Source: Candidatus Bathyarchaeota archaeon
GTDB lineage: Archaea > Thermoproteota > Bathyarchaeia > TCS64
Assembly: GCA_014729945.1 (NCBI GenBank)
Contig: WJJC01000107.1
Coordinates: 1 to 6,383, forward strand
Direction: 5' to 3'
Length of the DNA stretch: 6,383 nucleotides
Shown here: positions 1-6,361 of the stretch, piece after piece
Layout of the letters: each line of letters begins with the position of its first letter
Numbering within the stretch: position 1 is the stretch's first letter
Position numbers and translations under genes: made by a program
The notes under the pieces: model-generated
Database searches by the model: none
Seen by the model: only the letters and a program-made list of their open reading frames with translations
What the model was told of the DNA's origin: nothing

Positions 1-1128
1 ATAGAGGGCGATCCAAATAATAAAAAGGTAAAGATAAGAAATCTGGAGACAGGTAAGGACACATGGGTTGACTATGACTCACTGATAATAGCAACTGGGA
101 GCAAACCTAAACTACTACCAGTTCCCGGGATCAAAGAGTTCATTGGGAAAGGCATCTACACTGTAAATACTCCTGAAGAAGGGCAGACCGTACGTGATGT
201 GGCTCTGAAATCCAGTACAGCTGCTGTTATAGGCGGGGGGGCTATTGGTATGGAGATCGCCCTTGCATTGAAGCATCTGGGTGTTGATGTTCATATCACA
301 AAACGTAGCGAGCCAGCCTTACCAAGGAACATTGACCCGGATATGGGTGAAATACTGGTGGAACACATAAGGGAGAAGGGTCTTCATGTTCACTTCGGAA
401 AGGGGATAGATAGTATAAACGGAGGTGACCAAGTAGAATCAGTCACCATTGAAGGAGAGGTGATACCAGTTGACTTTGTCATTTTAGCGGCAGGGGTTAA
501 TAGTAAGATTGATCTGGCTGAAAAGATGGGACTCGAAATTGAAAGAGGAAGCATCAAAGTTGATGAGCATATGCGTACAAATGAACTCGATATTTACGCT
601 GTTGGGGATAACTGTCTCAGTTACAATATGATAGATGGATCACCTGCGAGAATAGCCTTGGCTACAACCGCGTACAGACAGGCTAAGGTAGCGGGGATAA
701 ACTCAGCGGGTGGAGACACTACATATGATGGTACACTAGGAACATTTGTCAGCTATGTTGGTGAATTTGAGGTTGCAGCAACAGGGTACAATACAATTGG
801 AGCCGAAAACGCAGGTTACACGGTGGTGAGTGGTAGGGCAAACACTGTTAACAAACCCAACTGGATTCCCGGAGCCAAAGAAATTAGCATCAAAATAATC
901 GCGGATGCAGACACCGGTAAACTGCTGGGGGGACACGCCATCGGGATGGAAGGAACTGACTGGAGGATAAATATGATAGCACTTGGAATCAAGAAGGAGA
1001 TGACGCTAGAGGAGTTCTCCACCATTGAACTCGCATACTGTCCACCTGTAAGCGAGTTATACGACCCTCTTCTTCAGGCAACAGACGTTGCTCTCAGAAA
1101 ACTTGAGGCAAAGAGAAGAAGGCGTTAA
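1..1128 (+). CDS. FAD/NAD(P)H-dependent disulfide-family oxidoreductase (CoA-disulfide reductase / NADH oxidase type), 5' truncated
   Basis: The reading frame is open from base 1 to the TAA at 1126-1128, giving 375 residues; the true start is upstream of the window. A GTG at 199 is not a credible start because it falls between two conserved motifs. In order, the sequence shows the IIATGSKP motif (about residues 29-36), the NAD(P)H-binding glycine motif VIGGGAIGMEIA (76-87), the second FAD-binding motif DIYAVGDN (about 197-204), and the C-terminal dimerisation domain, ending with AYCPPVSELYDP. This order is typical of class I pyridine nucleotide-disulfide oxidoreductases of the CoA-disulfide reductase/NADH oxidase group, soluble FAD homodimers that use NAD(P)H to reduce a disulfide, polysulfide or oxygen. 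The redox-active cysteine of that group lies near residue 43 of the full protein, outside the window, so the substrate cannot be decided. The chain ends in a basic KRRRR tail. It is the only plus-strand gene and converges on the tRNA-binding gene. Confidence 0.9.
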   Translation: MEGDPNNKKVKIRNLETGKDTWVDYDSLIIATGSKPKLLPVPGIKEFIGKGIYTVNTPEEGQTVRDVALKSSTAAVIGGGAIGMEIALALKHLGVDVHITKRSEPALPRNIDPDMGEILVEHIREKGLHVHFGKGIDSINGGDQVESVTIEGEVIPVDFVILAAGVNSKIDLAEKMGLEIERGSIKVDEHMRTNELDIYAVGDNCLSYNMIDGSPARIALATTAYRQAKVAGINSAGGDTTYDGTLGTFVSYVGEFEVAATGYNTIGAENAGYTVVSGRANTVNKPNWIPGAKEISIKIIADADTGKLLGGHAIGMEGTDWRINMIALGIKKEMTLEEFSTIELAYCPPVSELYDPLLQATDVALRKLEAKRRRR

Positions 1129-1156
1129 ACACTCTTAACCTTAACAATATTACCAA

Positions 1157-1185
1157 TTTTTAGGTACTGATTTCTGTTTTACAGA
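1157..1185 (+). terminator. Possible T-rich terminator of the oxidoreductase gene
   Basis: About 30 nt after the oxidoreductase stop there is a TTTTT run (1157-1161), then TTT and TTTT runs around a very small hairpin (TCTGT 1173-1177, TTT loop, ACAGA 1181-1185). Archaeal transcription often ends at T-rich tracts without a strong hairpin, so this is a plausible but weak terminator. Confidence 0.35.
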
Positions 1186-1204
1186 TAATACTATTGAAAG
1201 GTTA

Positions 1205-1236
1205 GGTAAATAAACAATAACTAAGGCTTTTCAAAA
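1205..1236 (-). terminator. Possible T-rich terminator of the minus-strand cluster
   Basis: Just after the stop codon of the tRNA-binding gene the minus strand carries ATTTTG (around 1232-1237) and then GTTATTGTTTATTTACC (1205-1221). It lies in the 112-nt AT-rich spacer between convergent genes, where terminators for both directions are expected. No strong hairpin is visible, so the call rests on T-richness and position only. Nothing else was recognised in this spacer (1129-1240). Confidence 0.3.
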
Positions 1237-1240
1237 TTCT

Positions 1241-1582
1241 CTAGGTTACCTTGGCGCCGTTCCTGATCTCCTGATCAGTTGTCAAGAGTACGCATTCGTC
1301 ATCTATTTCGGCTGCCAACAACATGCCATAACTCATATGGCCAAATATCTTTGCTGGCTTAAGGTTAACAATCACGGGTATGCGCATCCCTACTAGTTCA
1401 TCAGGGGTATAATAGTCCACAAGGCTGCTGAGTATCTGTCTGAGTTCCTCTTCTCCACAGGCCACCTTTATCCTGTATAGCTTATCTGATCCCTTTACCT
1501 GCTCACATGACTCAATGGATCCTATTCTAATATCTAGTTTCTTAAAATCCGTGTAAGATGCTTCTTCCGGCAATTTAATCAA
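1241..1582 (-). CDS. metG: Stand-alone tRNA-binding OB-fold protein (methionyl-tRNA synthetase C-terminal/beta-subunit type)
   Basis: The 113 residues match the EMAP-II/Trbp111-like tRNA-binding domain found at the C-terminus of many methionyl-tRNA synthetases. Visible family motifs are the opening DFKKLDIRIGSI (12-23), GSDKLYRIKVACGEEE (31-46), RQILSSL (48-54), YYTPDELVG (57-65), VNLKPAKIFG (72-81) and SYGMLLAAE (84-92). The family is an OB-fold that binds the outer elbow of tRNA, usually as a dimer. Free-standing copies occur in archaea, where they act in trans with a MetRS lacking the domain. The length suits a complete single domain. The start is TTG at 1582; a TGA three codons upstream in frame limits any extension, and no Shine-Dalgarno sequence is seen. 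The gene follows the M20 pair after 35 nt and ends with TAG. The symbol is given in the sense of the separate MetRS beta-like subunit; the catalytic synthetase is not in the window. Confidence 0.88.
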   Translation of the reverse strand: MIKLPEEASYTDFKKLDIRIGSIESCEQVKGSDKLYRIKVACGEEELRQILSSLVDYYTPDELVGMRIPVIVNLKPAKIFGHMSYGMLLAAEIDDECVLLTTDQEIRNGAKVT

Positions 1583-1601
1583 TGCTTTTCAATGCGTTTA
1601 T

Positions 1602-1613
1602 GATATAAAAATA
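1602..1613 (-). promoter_or_regulatory. Putative box A (TATA) promoter of the tRNA-binding gene
   Basis: The minus strand reads TATTTTTATATC in the 35-nt gap after the M20 paralogue. The TTTATATC core (1602-1609) is centred about 23 nt before the TTG start, close to the distance expected between an archaeal box A and its transcription start. Together with the absent Shine-Dalgarno sequence this suggests a leaderless or nearly leaderless mRNA. The T-run could equally serve as terminator of the upstream M20 gene. Confidence 0.5.
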
Positions 1614-1617
1614 GGGG

Positions 1618-2820
1618 TTATCCCAAATAGTCCAAAGCTATCCGTGTGTACATCTCTGATATCGGTGGTAACCACTCTAGTTTTACGTGTTCATTAGGTT
1701 GATGTGCTCCACCCCGCTGGGGTCCTATGTGTATGCATGGGATCCCCTGTTCCCCTTGGAATATGTTAGCGTTGGTGATACCGTAAGCGTACTCGTATAG
1801 AGGGGGATTACCCATGACTTCCCGGTATGCGTTATCCAGGGTCTTCATCAGTGGTTCATCTTTTGAGCAGAGGTATGGTTCATATTTCGGTGGCTTGACA
1901 TCTACATCTACGCTGGACTCAAGCTCGAGGCTACAAACCAACCGTTCCATATCATCCAAGGCATATTGGATGGATTCATTTGGGACGAGAAGTCTATTCA
2001 CTTCAAAACGGGCGTGTTCAGGAACCACTATGCTATATTGCTCATAGCCACCTTCGGTCTTCAATGTGCAAACTGTTCCACTGCCAAAATCAGGGTGCTC
2101 TCTCAGCTCTAACTTATCTAGGTTTGCTATGATCTTGGCCGCGTCCTCTACCGCGTTCACACCTAGGTAGGGTCTGAACCCGTGGGCAGCCTTACCTTTT
2201 ACTTTTATGTTGTATAGTATTTTCCCCGTTAATCCCAAGGGTATTGGCTTGGTCTCATCGCCAGGGTAACTATATGTTAATACTACTCCGTCGAGGCTCC
2301 TCCATTTGGGCACATCCATCATGGCCCACGCACCAATATCAGTGGCTTCCTGATCAATCACACCGCTGAAGCTTAGTTCACCGTTTAACTCTACGCCTGA
2401 GTCTGCTATAGCCTTGATCATGTTGAGGGCGCAAGCGATGCCTGTTTTCATGTCACATGCACCGCGGCCATAGAGCTTTTCCCCTTTGATCACAGCCTTA
2501 AACGGGTCTGTCTCCCAGTCATCACCGGCTGGAACCGTATCAGTGTGGGCATTATAATTTAACCTCTTACCGGGTTTATCCCAGTCGATGATGCCATATA
2601 CATTAGGTCGTTTATCAGCAACATATTGTAGCTCTACATTCATACCGTAGCTCTCAAGCTTCTCCTGAATATATAGCGCTAATTCTTCCTCGTTTCCAGT
2701 TACGCTGGGTATCTCAATCATCTCCTCGCTCAGCTTCACAGTGTACGCTTCATCGAGGTAAAGGAGTACTTCATCAAGCATGTTAGAGAAAGAATGTAAA
2801 GAAGGTTTTAGGCTTTTCAT
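1618..2820 (-). CDS. Divergent M20-family metallopeptidase paralogue, active site apparently altered
   Basis: The 400 residues align along their length with the neighbouring M20 protein (2823-3986) and have the two-domain ArgE/DapE/CPG2 architecture, a metallopeptidase core with an inserted dimerisation (lid) domain at roughly residues 195-310. Retained features are AHTDTVP (H92 metal ligand, D94), GRGACDMKTG (D123 bridging ligand), E158, the lid histidine in GKAAHG (H213) and GGAHQPNE (H373). Altered positions are the catalytic base, where DEE reads D156-Q157-E158, and the GEPS metal-ligand motif, which reads TYSY with Y183 in place of Glu; the ITDAN motif near the C-terminus reads ITNAN (N350). 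Full hydrolase activity therefore looks unlikely, though altered chemistry or a structural role is possible. The ATG at 2820 is 2 nt after the preceding stop. The paralogue alignment would also allow a start at M14 (ATG at 2781), so the first 13 residues are uncertain. No signal peptide is apparent. Confidence 0.88.
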   Translation of the reverse strand: MKSLKPSLHSFSNMLDEVLLYLDEAYTVKLSEEMIEIPSVTGNEEELALYIQEKLESYGMNVELQYVADKRPNVYGIIDWDKPGKRLNYNAHTDTVPAGDDWETDPFKAVIKGEKLYGRGACDMKTGIACALNMIKAIADSGVELNGELSFSGVIDQEATDIGAWAMMDVPKWRSLDGVVLTYSYPGDETKPIPLGLTGKILYNIKVKGKAAHGFRPYLGVNAVEDAAKIIANLDKLELREHPDFGSGTVCTLKTEGGYEQYSIVVPEHARFEVNRLLVPNESIQYALDDMERLVCSLELESSVDVDVKPPKYEPYLCSKDEPLMKTLDNAYREVMGNPPLYEYAYGITNANIFQGEQGIPCIHIGPQRGGAHQPNEHVKLEWLPPISEMYTRIALDYLG

Positions 2821-2825
2821 GTTTA
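2820..2825 (-). other. Two-nucleotide junction between the M20 genes (probable translational coupling)
   Basis: On the minus strand the TAA stop of the intact M20 gene is followed by AC and then the ATG of the paralogue. There is no Shine-Dalgarno sequence just before this ATG, so ribosomes ending the first gene probably restart on the second. This would tie production of the two proteins together. Confidence 0.55.
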
Positions 2826-3986
2826 AGAGAGGAATCGAGCGGCAAGCTCAGTGTAGATCTTAGTCACCGGTGGAATGCTGTCAAGTCTTGTGTACTCGTT
2901 CTTCTGATGGGTTCCACCAGCGTACGGACCTAGATGCATACAGGGTATACCTCCCTCACCCGTGAAAGTGTTAGCATCAGTTATACTACTACTGTACTCA
3001 TAGTTACAAGCCTTACCTGTAACATCGCGATAGGTTTTGTCGAATAACTCTACGAAAGGATGAGTTTGCTCCAATAAATATGATTGGTAGAGAGGTGGTT
3101 TAGTCTTCACCTCAACCATTGCATCCAGATCTAGTGAAGCAATCAGCTTCTCCATATCCTCAATTACGCTCTCAACTGTCTCACCAGGCACCGTTAACCT
3201 GTTTACCTCAAATCTGCACATGGCGGGCACAACTACGCTGTAGACCTCGTATCCACCCTCGATCTTCAAAGTACTATAATTACCCTTGAATCCCTCTTTC
3301 TCGGCTATATTGAGTTTATCCAAGTTAGCTAGTATAATCCCCGCTTGCTCAATCGCGTTTACACCATCCTCGGGGTGGAAACCGTGAGCTGCCTTACCGT
3401 GTACATAGATATCGTAGAGGACTTTGCCTGTGATCCCCAGTGGCGTGGGATTGTCTTTCTCACCTGTACTGGGCTCACCTAATACAATAGTGTCTATATT
3501 AGCCCAGTCTGTCTTGAGCATGGCCTTGGCACCCTCACCATATGCTTCTTCATCTATTACGCCTGCGAAACTTATTTCGCCATTAAACTCGTAGTCACTA
3601 TCCGCGAAAGCTTTCAACATGGATAACGCACAAGCTAATCCGGCTTTCATATCATTACTACCCAGACCATAGATCTTTCCGTCTTTCTTCACTGGCTTGA
3701 AGGGGTCTGTCTCCCATCCTTTCACTACGGGGACAGTATCCAAATGTCCACCATAGTTGATCTTTTTACCCGGTTTAGAACCCACTAATTTACCGTATAT
3801 GTTAGGTCTACCTGGCTGAACCTCATGAAGTTCAGTCTCTAACCCTAGGGCTAGTAATTCATCTTGCAGATAGTGTGCTAGGTCTTTCTCTTCTTTCACG
3901 ACACTAGGGATGGCTATCATCTCCTCTAGCTTATCCACTGTGTAATCATGGTCTATTTTTTTGAGCAAATCTTCATGCATAGCCAA
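2823..3986 (-). CDS. M20-family zinc metallopeptidase/amidohydrolase (ArgE/DapE/ACY1/CPG2 group), intact active site
   Basis: The 387-residue protein has the complete M20 signature. GGHLDTVP carries metal ligand H81 and D83; GLGSNDMKAG carries bridging ligand D112; GVIDEEA carries catalytic E146 and ligand E147; VLGEPS carries ligand E171; GKAAHG carries lid histidine H201; and GGTHQKNE carries ligand H360. These enzymes use two zinc or cobalt ions to hydrolyse peptide or N-acyl amide bonds, normally as cytosolic dimers joined by the lid domain (about 184-298 here). The length is usual for the family. The substrate cannot be read from sequence: ArgE, DapE, LysK and carboxypeptidases share these motifs, and no arginine or lysine biosynthesis genes are nearby. 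TTG at 3986 is the longest start; ATG two codons later (3980) is equally plausible and gives 385 residues. A box A-like element lies upstream, and the divergent paralogue follows after 2 nt. Confidence 0.93.
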   Translation of the reverse strand: MAMHEDLLKKIDHDYTVDKLEEMIAIPSVVKEEKDLAHYLQDELLALGLETELHEVQPGRPNIYGKLVGSKPGKKINYGGHLDTVPVVKGWETDPFKPVKKDGKIYGLGSNDMKAGLACALSMLKAFADSDYEFNGEISFAGVIDEEAYGEGAKAMLKTDWANIDTIVLGEPSTGEKDNPTPLGITGKVLYDIYVHGKAAHGFHPEDGVNAIEQAGIILANLDKLNIAEKEGFKGNYSTLKIEGGYEVYSVVVPAMCRFEVNRLTVPGETVESVIEDMEKLIASLDLDAMVEVKTKPPLYQSYLLEQTHPFVELFDKTYRDVTGKACNYEYSSSITDANTFTGEGGIPCMHLGPYAGGTHQKNEYTRLDSIPPVTKIYTELAARFLS

Positions 3987-4004
3987 ATAAGCGTAGCTAG
4001 ATAG

Positions 4005-4014
4005 GTATAATATT
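4005..4014 (-). promoter_or_regulatory. Putative box A (TATA) promoter of the M20 pair
   Basis: The minus strand reads AATATTATAC in the 30-nt gap between the ligase stop and the intact M20 gene. Its centre is about 23 nt before the TTG candidate start and about 29 nt before the ATG candidate. This fits an archaeal promoter giving a leaderless or very short-leader transcript, and no Shine-Dalgarno sequence competes with that reading. The assignment rests on base composition and spacing only. Confidence 0.45.
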
Positions 4015-4016
4015 TG

Positions 4017-5768
4017 CTAGATACTTTTCAATTGAGCATTATACATATCCACTATCTCAGAGACCTGTGTGGCGTCCTCAGCGGATTTATCGTCACGCCA
4101 ACGAGTAAACCGTGGGAACCGTATGGCTAACCCGGAGCCCTCACGGAGCTCATCAAATGCAGCGGTATGTAGTGGACTAAGTGTGATCTCATCTCCAAGT
4201 ACTTCTATAACAACTTCGGGTTCAAACCAAACATCCGGCTCCACCAACGACTCAACATTAATCGGTTTACTCTCCATACGGTCCTCGTCCAATCGCTCAG
4301 ACATTTCCTCAAGGTTCTCATCAGTGAAACCAGAACCCACCTTACATACGGTCTTGAATAGATCCATCTCCGGGTCATAAACAGCCGCAAGCAGGGCACC
4401 GTAACTACCTGCACGTCTGCCCCTACCATATAGAGCCCCAACTACGGCTAGATCTACATGATCCTGCATCTTACTCTGGTAACTTCGCTTGAGTTTCACC
4501 CATAGCCATGAACGAGCTCCTGCCCGGTAGATCGATTCTGGTCCAGTAGATTTCACCACGAGACCCTCTGTACCTTCTGCGATGGCTAATTGGAAGAACT
4601 TGTCAAGCTCAGTGGGGTCATCGGTCTCCAGTCTTTCCACTAGTTTGAACTCATCAGATTCATCAATAATATCTGATAGACGCTCAATCCGCTTAGGATA
4701 AGCTGTTAAGGTCAGATCCTCTCCATCATACAGACAATCAAAGAGATAGACCCTCACAGGTATCTTCTCCATCATCTCCTCGATCCTATATTTACGTCTT
4801 CTCTGCATCAGAGTCTGAAAGGGTAAGTCATCCCCTGTGTCGGGGTCATAAGCTACTGCTTCCCCCTCTATTATTGCCTCCTCTACTTTAACATGAGAAC
4901 GGGTAAGTTCTACCACATCTGGGTACATGTAGGTAATATTCTCTAGGCGTCTGCTGAATATTTGCACTTCGTCACCTTTCTTATGAATCTGAAACCTTTC
5001 ACCATCTAGCTTGAACTCCGCAGAGCACAATCCATTCAATTTATCGATAACTTCCTCAGCAGTGCTGAGCCTCTGGGCAGCCATAACCCGTATCGGGTAC
5101 CCTACGCGAACCCTGAACGATTCGACCTCCTCTAAACCTTCCTCCACCAGAGTTACAGCTACGGTACCGAGGTCGCTACTCAAATTGTATGCGCGTTCAA
5201 GAGTTGGTCGCTCATCCTTTGTTCCGGTGTATGCCTGTGATAATGCATCCAAAATAGTCATATCGCCTATCCCCAACCTGAGTTTCCCCTCAACCATTCT
5301 GCTCAGATAGCGCGCCCCCAACGGCGAAGCATCAGCCAGTAAACCGCCTAATGCATCCATTTTACGTTTGGAGCTTCCTGTACCCTCGAAGTGAGCGATC
5401 TCCTCCAACCCATGATATATATCAGATACAGTTAACTCCTTTTTATAGAGACCTTTCTGCTTCTTCTTCCTCATAGCCTTCTCCGATGCCAACCCAATGT
5501 CACCGAGCTCCTGAACCATACGTTCAACAGTTGCTTTCTTCAACCCAGTAACCAATCTAAGGGTCTCAATAACCATCTTCTCAGCCATACCGATCTCGGG
5601 CTCACCCTTCCAGTCCGGGTGAATCTTACCCTGAGTCAAATAGATGATCTTATCAATCTCCTCAGCCGTGGCTTCTTCAAGAAGTTCAGCGAGAATATCC
5701 GTCATCTCTATTCGGCTAGCCGTGGATTCTAATCTCTGATATGTATCAACAAGAGTATCGAAGAGCAT
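4017..5768 (-). CDS. lig: ATP-dependent DNA ligase (archaeal/eukaryal DNA ligase I type)
   Basis: The enzyme seals 5'-phosphate/3'-hydroxyl nicks in double-stranded DNA (Okazaki-fragment joining and repair) through an AMP-lysine intermediate. At 583 residues it has the normal archaeal length and domain order. A helical DNA-binding domain (about 1-220) includes DASPLGARYLSRMVEGKLRLGIGD at about 146-169. The adenylation domain carries motif I EFKLDGER (251-258, nucleophile K253), SRRLENITYMYP (272-283), motif III EGEAVAYD (301-308), motif IIIa RVYLFDCLYDGE (339-350), motif IV EGLVVKS (401-407) and motif V WLWVKLKR (421-428). The C-terminal OB domain ends with motif VI RFPRFTRWRDDK (550-561). 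All nucleotidyltransferase motifs are intact, so an active ligase is expected. QKGLY at 104-108 sits where archaeal ligases carry a PCNA-binding motif. The ATG at 5768 has no Shine-Dalgarno sequence; a TGA eight codons upstream in frame limits extension. The unknown gene precedes it by 38 nt. Confidence 0.97.
   Translation of the reverse strand: MLFDTLVDTYQRLESTASRIEMTDILAELLEEATAEEIDKIIYLTQGKIHPDWKGEPEIGMAEKMVIETLRLVTGLKKATVERMVQELGDIGLASEKAMRKKKQKGLYKKELTVSDIYHGLEEIAHFEGTGSSKRKMDALGGLLADASPLGARYLSRMVEGKLRLGIGDMTILDALSQAYTGTKDERPTLERAYNLSSDLGTVAVTLVEEGLEEVESFRVRVGYPIRVMAAQRLSTAEEVIDKLNGLCSAEFKLDGERFQIHKKGDEVQIFSRRLENITYMYPDVVELTRSHVKVEEAIIEGEAVAYDPDTGDDLPFQTLMQRRRKYRIEEMMEKIPVRVYLFDCLYDGEDLTLTAYPKRIERLSDIIDESDEFKLVERLETDDPTELDKFFQLAIAEGTEGLVVKSTGPESIYRAGARSWLWVKLKRSYQSKMQDHVDLAVVGALYGRGRRAGSYGALLAAVYDPEMDLFKTVCKVGSGFTDENLEEMSERLDEDRMESKPINVESLVEPDVWFEPEVVIEVLGDEITLSPLHTAAFDELREGSGLAIRFPRFTRWRDDKSAEDATQVSEIVDMYNAQLKSI
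5445..5459 (-). other. PIP-box-like segment in the DNA ligase (QKGLY)
   Basis: Residues 104-108 of the ligase read QKGLY, followed by the conserved KKELTVSDIYHGL. In Pyrococcus-type ligases the same place holds QKSFF, a short PCNA-interacting motif, followed by a similar LTV segment. Only Q, K and one aromatic residue are kept here, so PCNA binding through this site is possible but would be weaker or altered. This is an inference from recalled family knowledge. Confidence 0.4.
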
Positions 5769-5806
5769 ATTATAGGAAATACTTGATTTTCATTGATTAA
5801 GCTTAC
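5769..5806 (-). other. Short gap before the ligase gene, no clear promoter
   Basis: This 38-nt minus-strand gap is AT-rich but has no convincing box A at the distance seen before the other two candidate starts. The best candidate, GCTTAATC (5795-5802), is centred about 30 nt before the ATG and is a poor match. There is no Shine-Dalgarno sequence. Co-transcription of the ligase with the upstream unknown gene is the simpler reading. Confidence 0.35.
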
Positions 5807-6361
5807 CTAGACCATGTAGCTCTGGGTTTCTCTCTCCTTAATCTGCTTGTACTCTTCAAGGGCTTCTATCAAACAGTACTCACCAACCATATCCGTGAAT
5901 AACTTGAAAATATAGTCAGTACCACGACTTACCTCTATGCAGGTTAAGAGGTTGGGTGGAAAATACTCTTGGCTAAGTCTGGACCATATCTGATCAAGCT
6001 TGGGATACTCCATATATCTTAGAACAACATAGCACTTGTAATGAGTCACCATATCCAAGTACTGGATAGACCAGAGACTAGCCAAGTCCTCATAGTCCTT
6101 AATCACATTATGTCCACCCTCTTTCTTGATTATCTGGAGGCTACGCTCCAGCTTATCCACGTGCTCCCTTAGAATATGCCTACACGTAGCAAGCAGCAGC
6201 TTATCCCCGCCTATATGATCATCCGCGTGTATTATCTCATGGACCGCACTGTAAACAGTTAATGTCTCAGCGAAATCTGGCATATGCATAGGATGATCGC
6301 TAGAGGGTAACCTCTTATCAAGAAATATACTATCTGGAGGCTGAAAGCTACCGAAATCCAT
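5807..6361 (-). CDS. Conserved-looking protein of unknown function with an HExxH sequence, possibly 5' incomplete
   Basis: I do not recognise the family. The 184 residues look soluble and mainly helical, with no signal peptide or membrane segment. The striking part is HEIIHADDH (41-49), an HExxH sequence with a further His four residues on, followed by H62 and H67. HExxH is the zinc-binding helix of many metallopeptidases, but E42/H45 also form an ExxH as in ferritin-like di-iron proteins, and D103/H107 might be further ligands. A catalytic role is therefore only a guess. A PPNLLTCIEV segment (135-144) and the acidic/basic C-terminal helix around EALEEYKQIKERE (166-178) are the other visible features. 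The ATG at 6361 is the first in view, but the frame stays open for the remaining 22 nt (PKGKNYS in translation), so the true start may lie beyond the window. The stop is TAG. The ligase follows after 38 nt, which suggests co-transcription. Confidence 0.72.
   Translation of the reverse strand: MDFGSFQPPDSIFLDKRLPSSDHPMHMPDFAETLTVYSAVHEIIHADDHIGGDKLLLATCRHILREHVDKLERSLQIIKKEGGHNVIKDYEDLASLWSIQYLDMVTHYKCYVVLRYMEYPKLDQIWSRLSQEYFPPNLLTCIEVSRGTDYIFKLFTDMVGEYCLIEALEEYKQIKERETQSYMV

Noticed and set aside
736..1025. Minus-strand open frames inside the oxidoreductase
   Set aside because: They overlap a well-supported gene, show no recognisable motif and have unlikely composition (clusters of Cys or of Ser/Pro).
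199..1128. GTG at 199 as the start of the oxidoreductase
   Set aside because: The frame is open from base 1 and the upstream part encodes the conserved ATG motif (IIATGSKP) and linker expected before the NAD(P)H-binding motif, so the gene simply enters from outside the window.
1129..1240. A small RNA gene or regulatory hairpin in the convergent spacer
   Set aside because: Only a 5-bp hairpin and T-rich tracts are visible; they are better explained as weak terminators.
1814..2047. Plus-strand frame inside the M20 paralogue
   Set aside because: Ser/Thr/Arg-rich shadow translation of the opposite strand with no family features.
3986..4019. TAG read-through (for example pyrrolysine) fusing the ligase to the M20 protein
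   Set aside because: The ligase TAG is in frame with the M20 start and no stop intervenes, but both proteins are complete at family length, a box A-like element fills the gap, and TAG also ends two other genes here, so it looks like an ordinary stop.
4069..4441. Open frames on both strands overlapping the 3' part of the ligase
   Set aside because: The ligase frame is continuous and carries motif VI here; the alternatives are low-complexity shadows.
5011..5310. Plus-strand frame opposite the ligase adenylation domain
   Set aside because: Antisense to conserved ligase sequence including motif I, Ser/Thr-rich, no motif.
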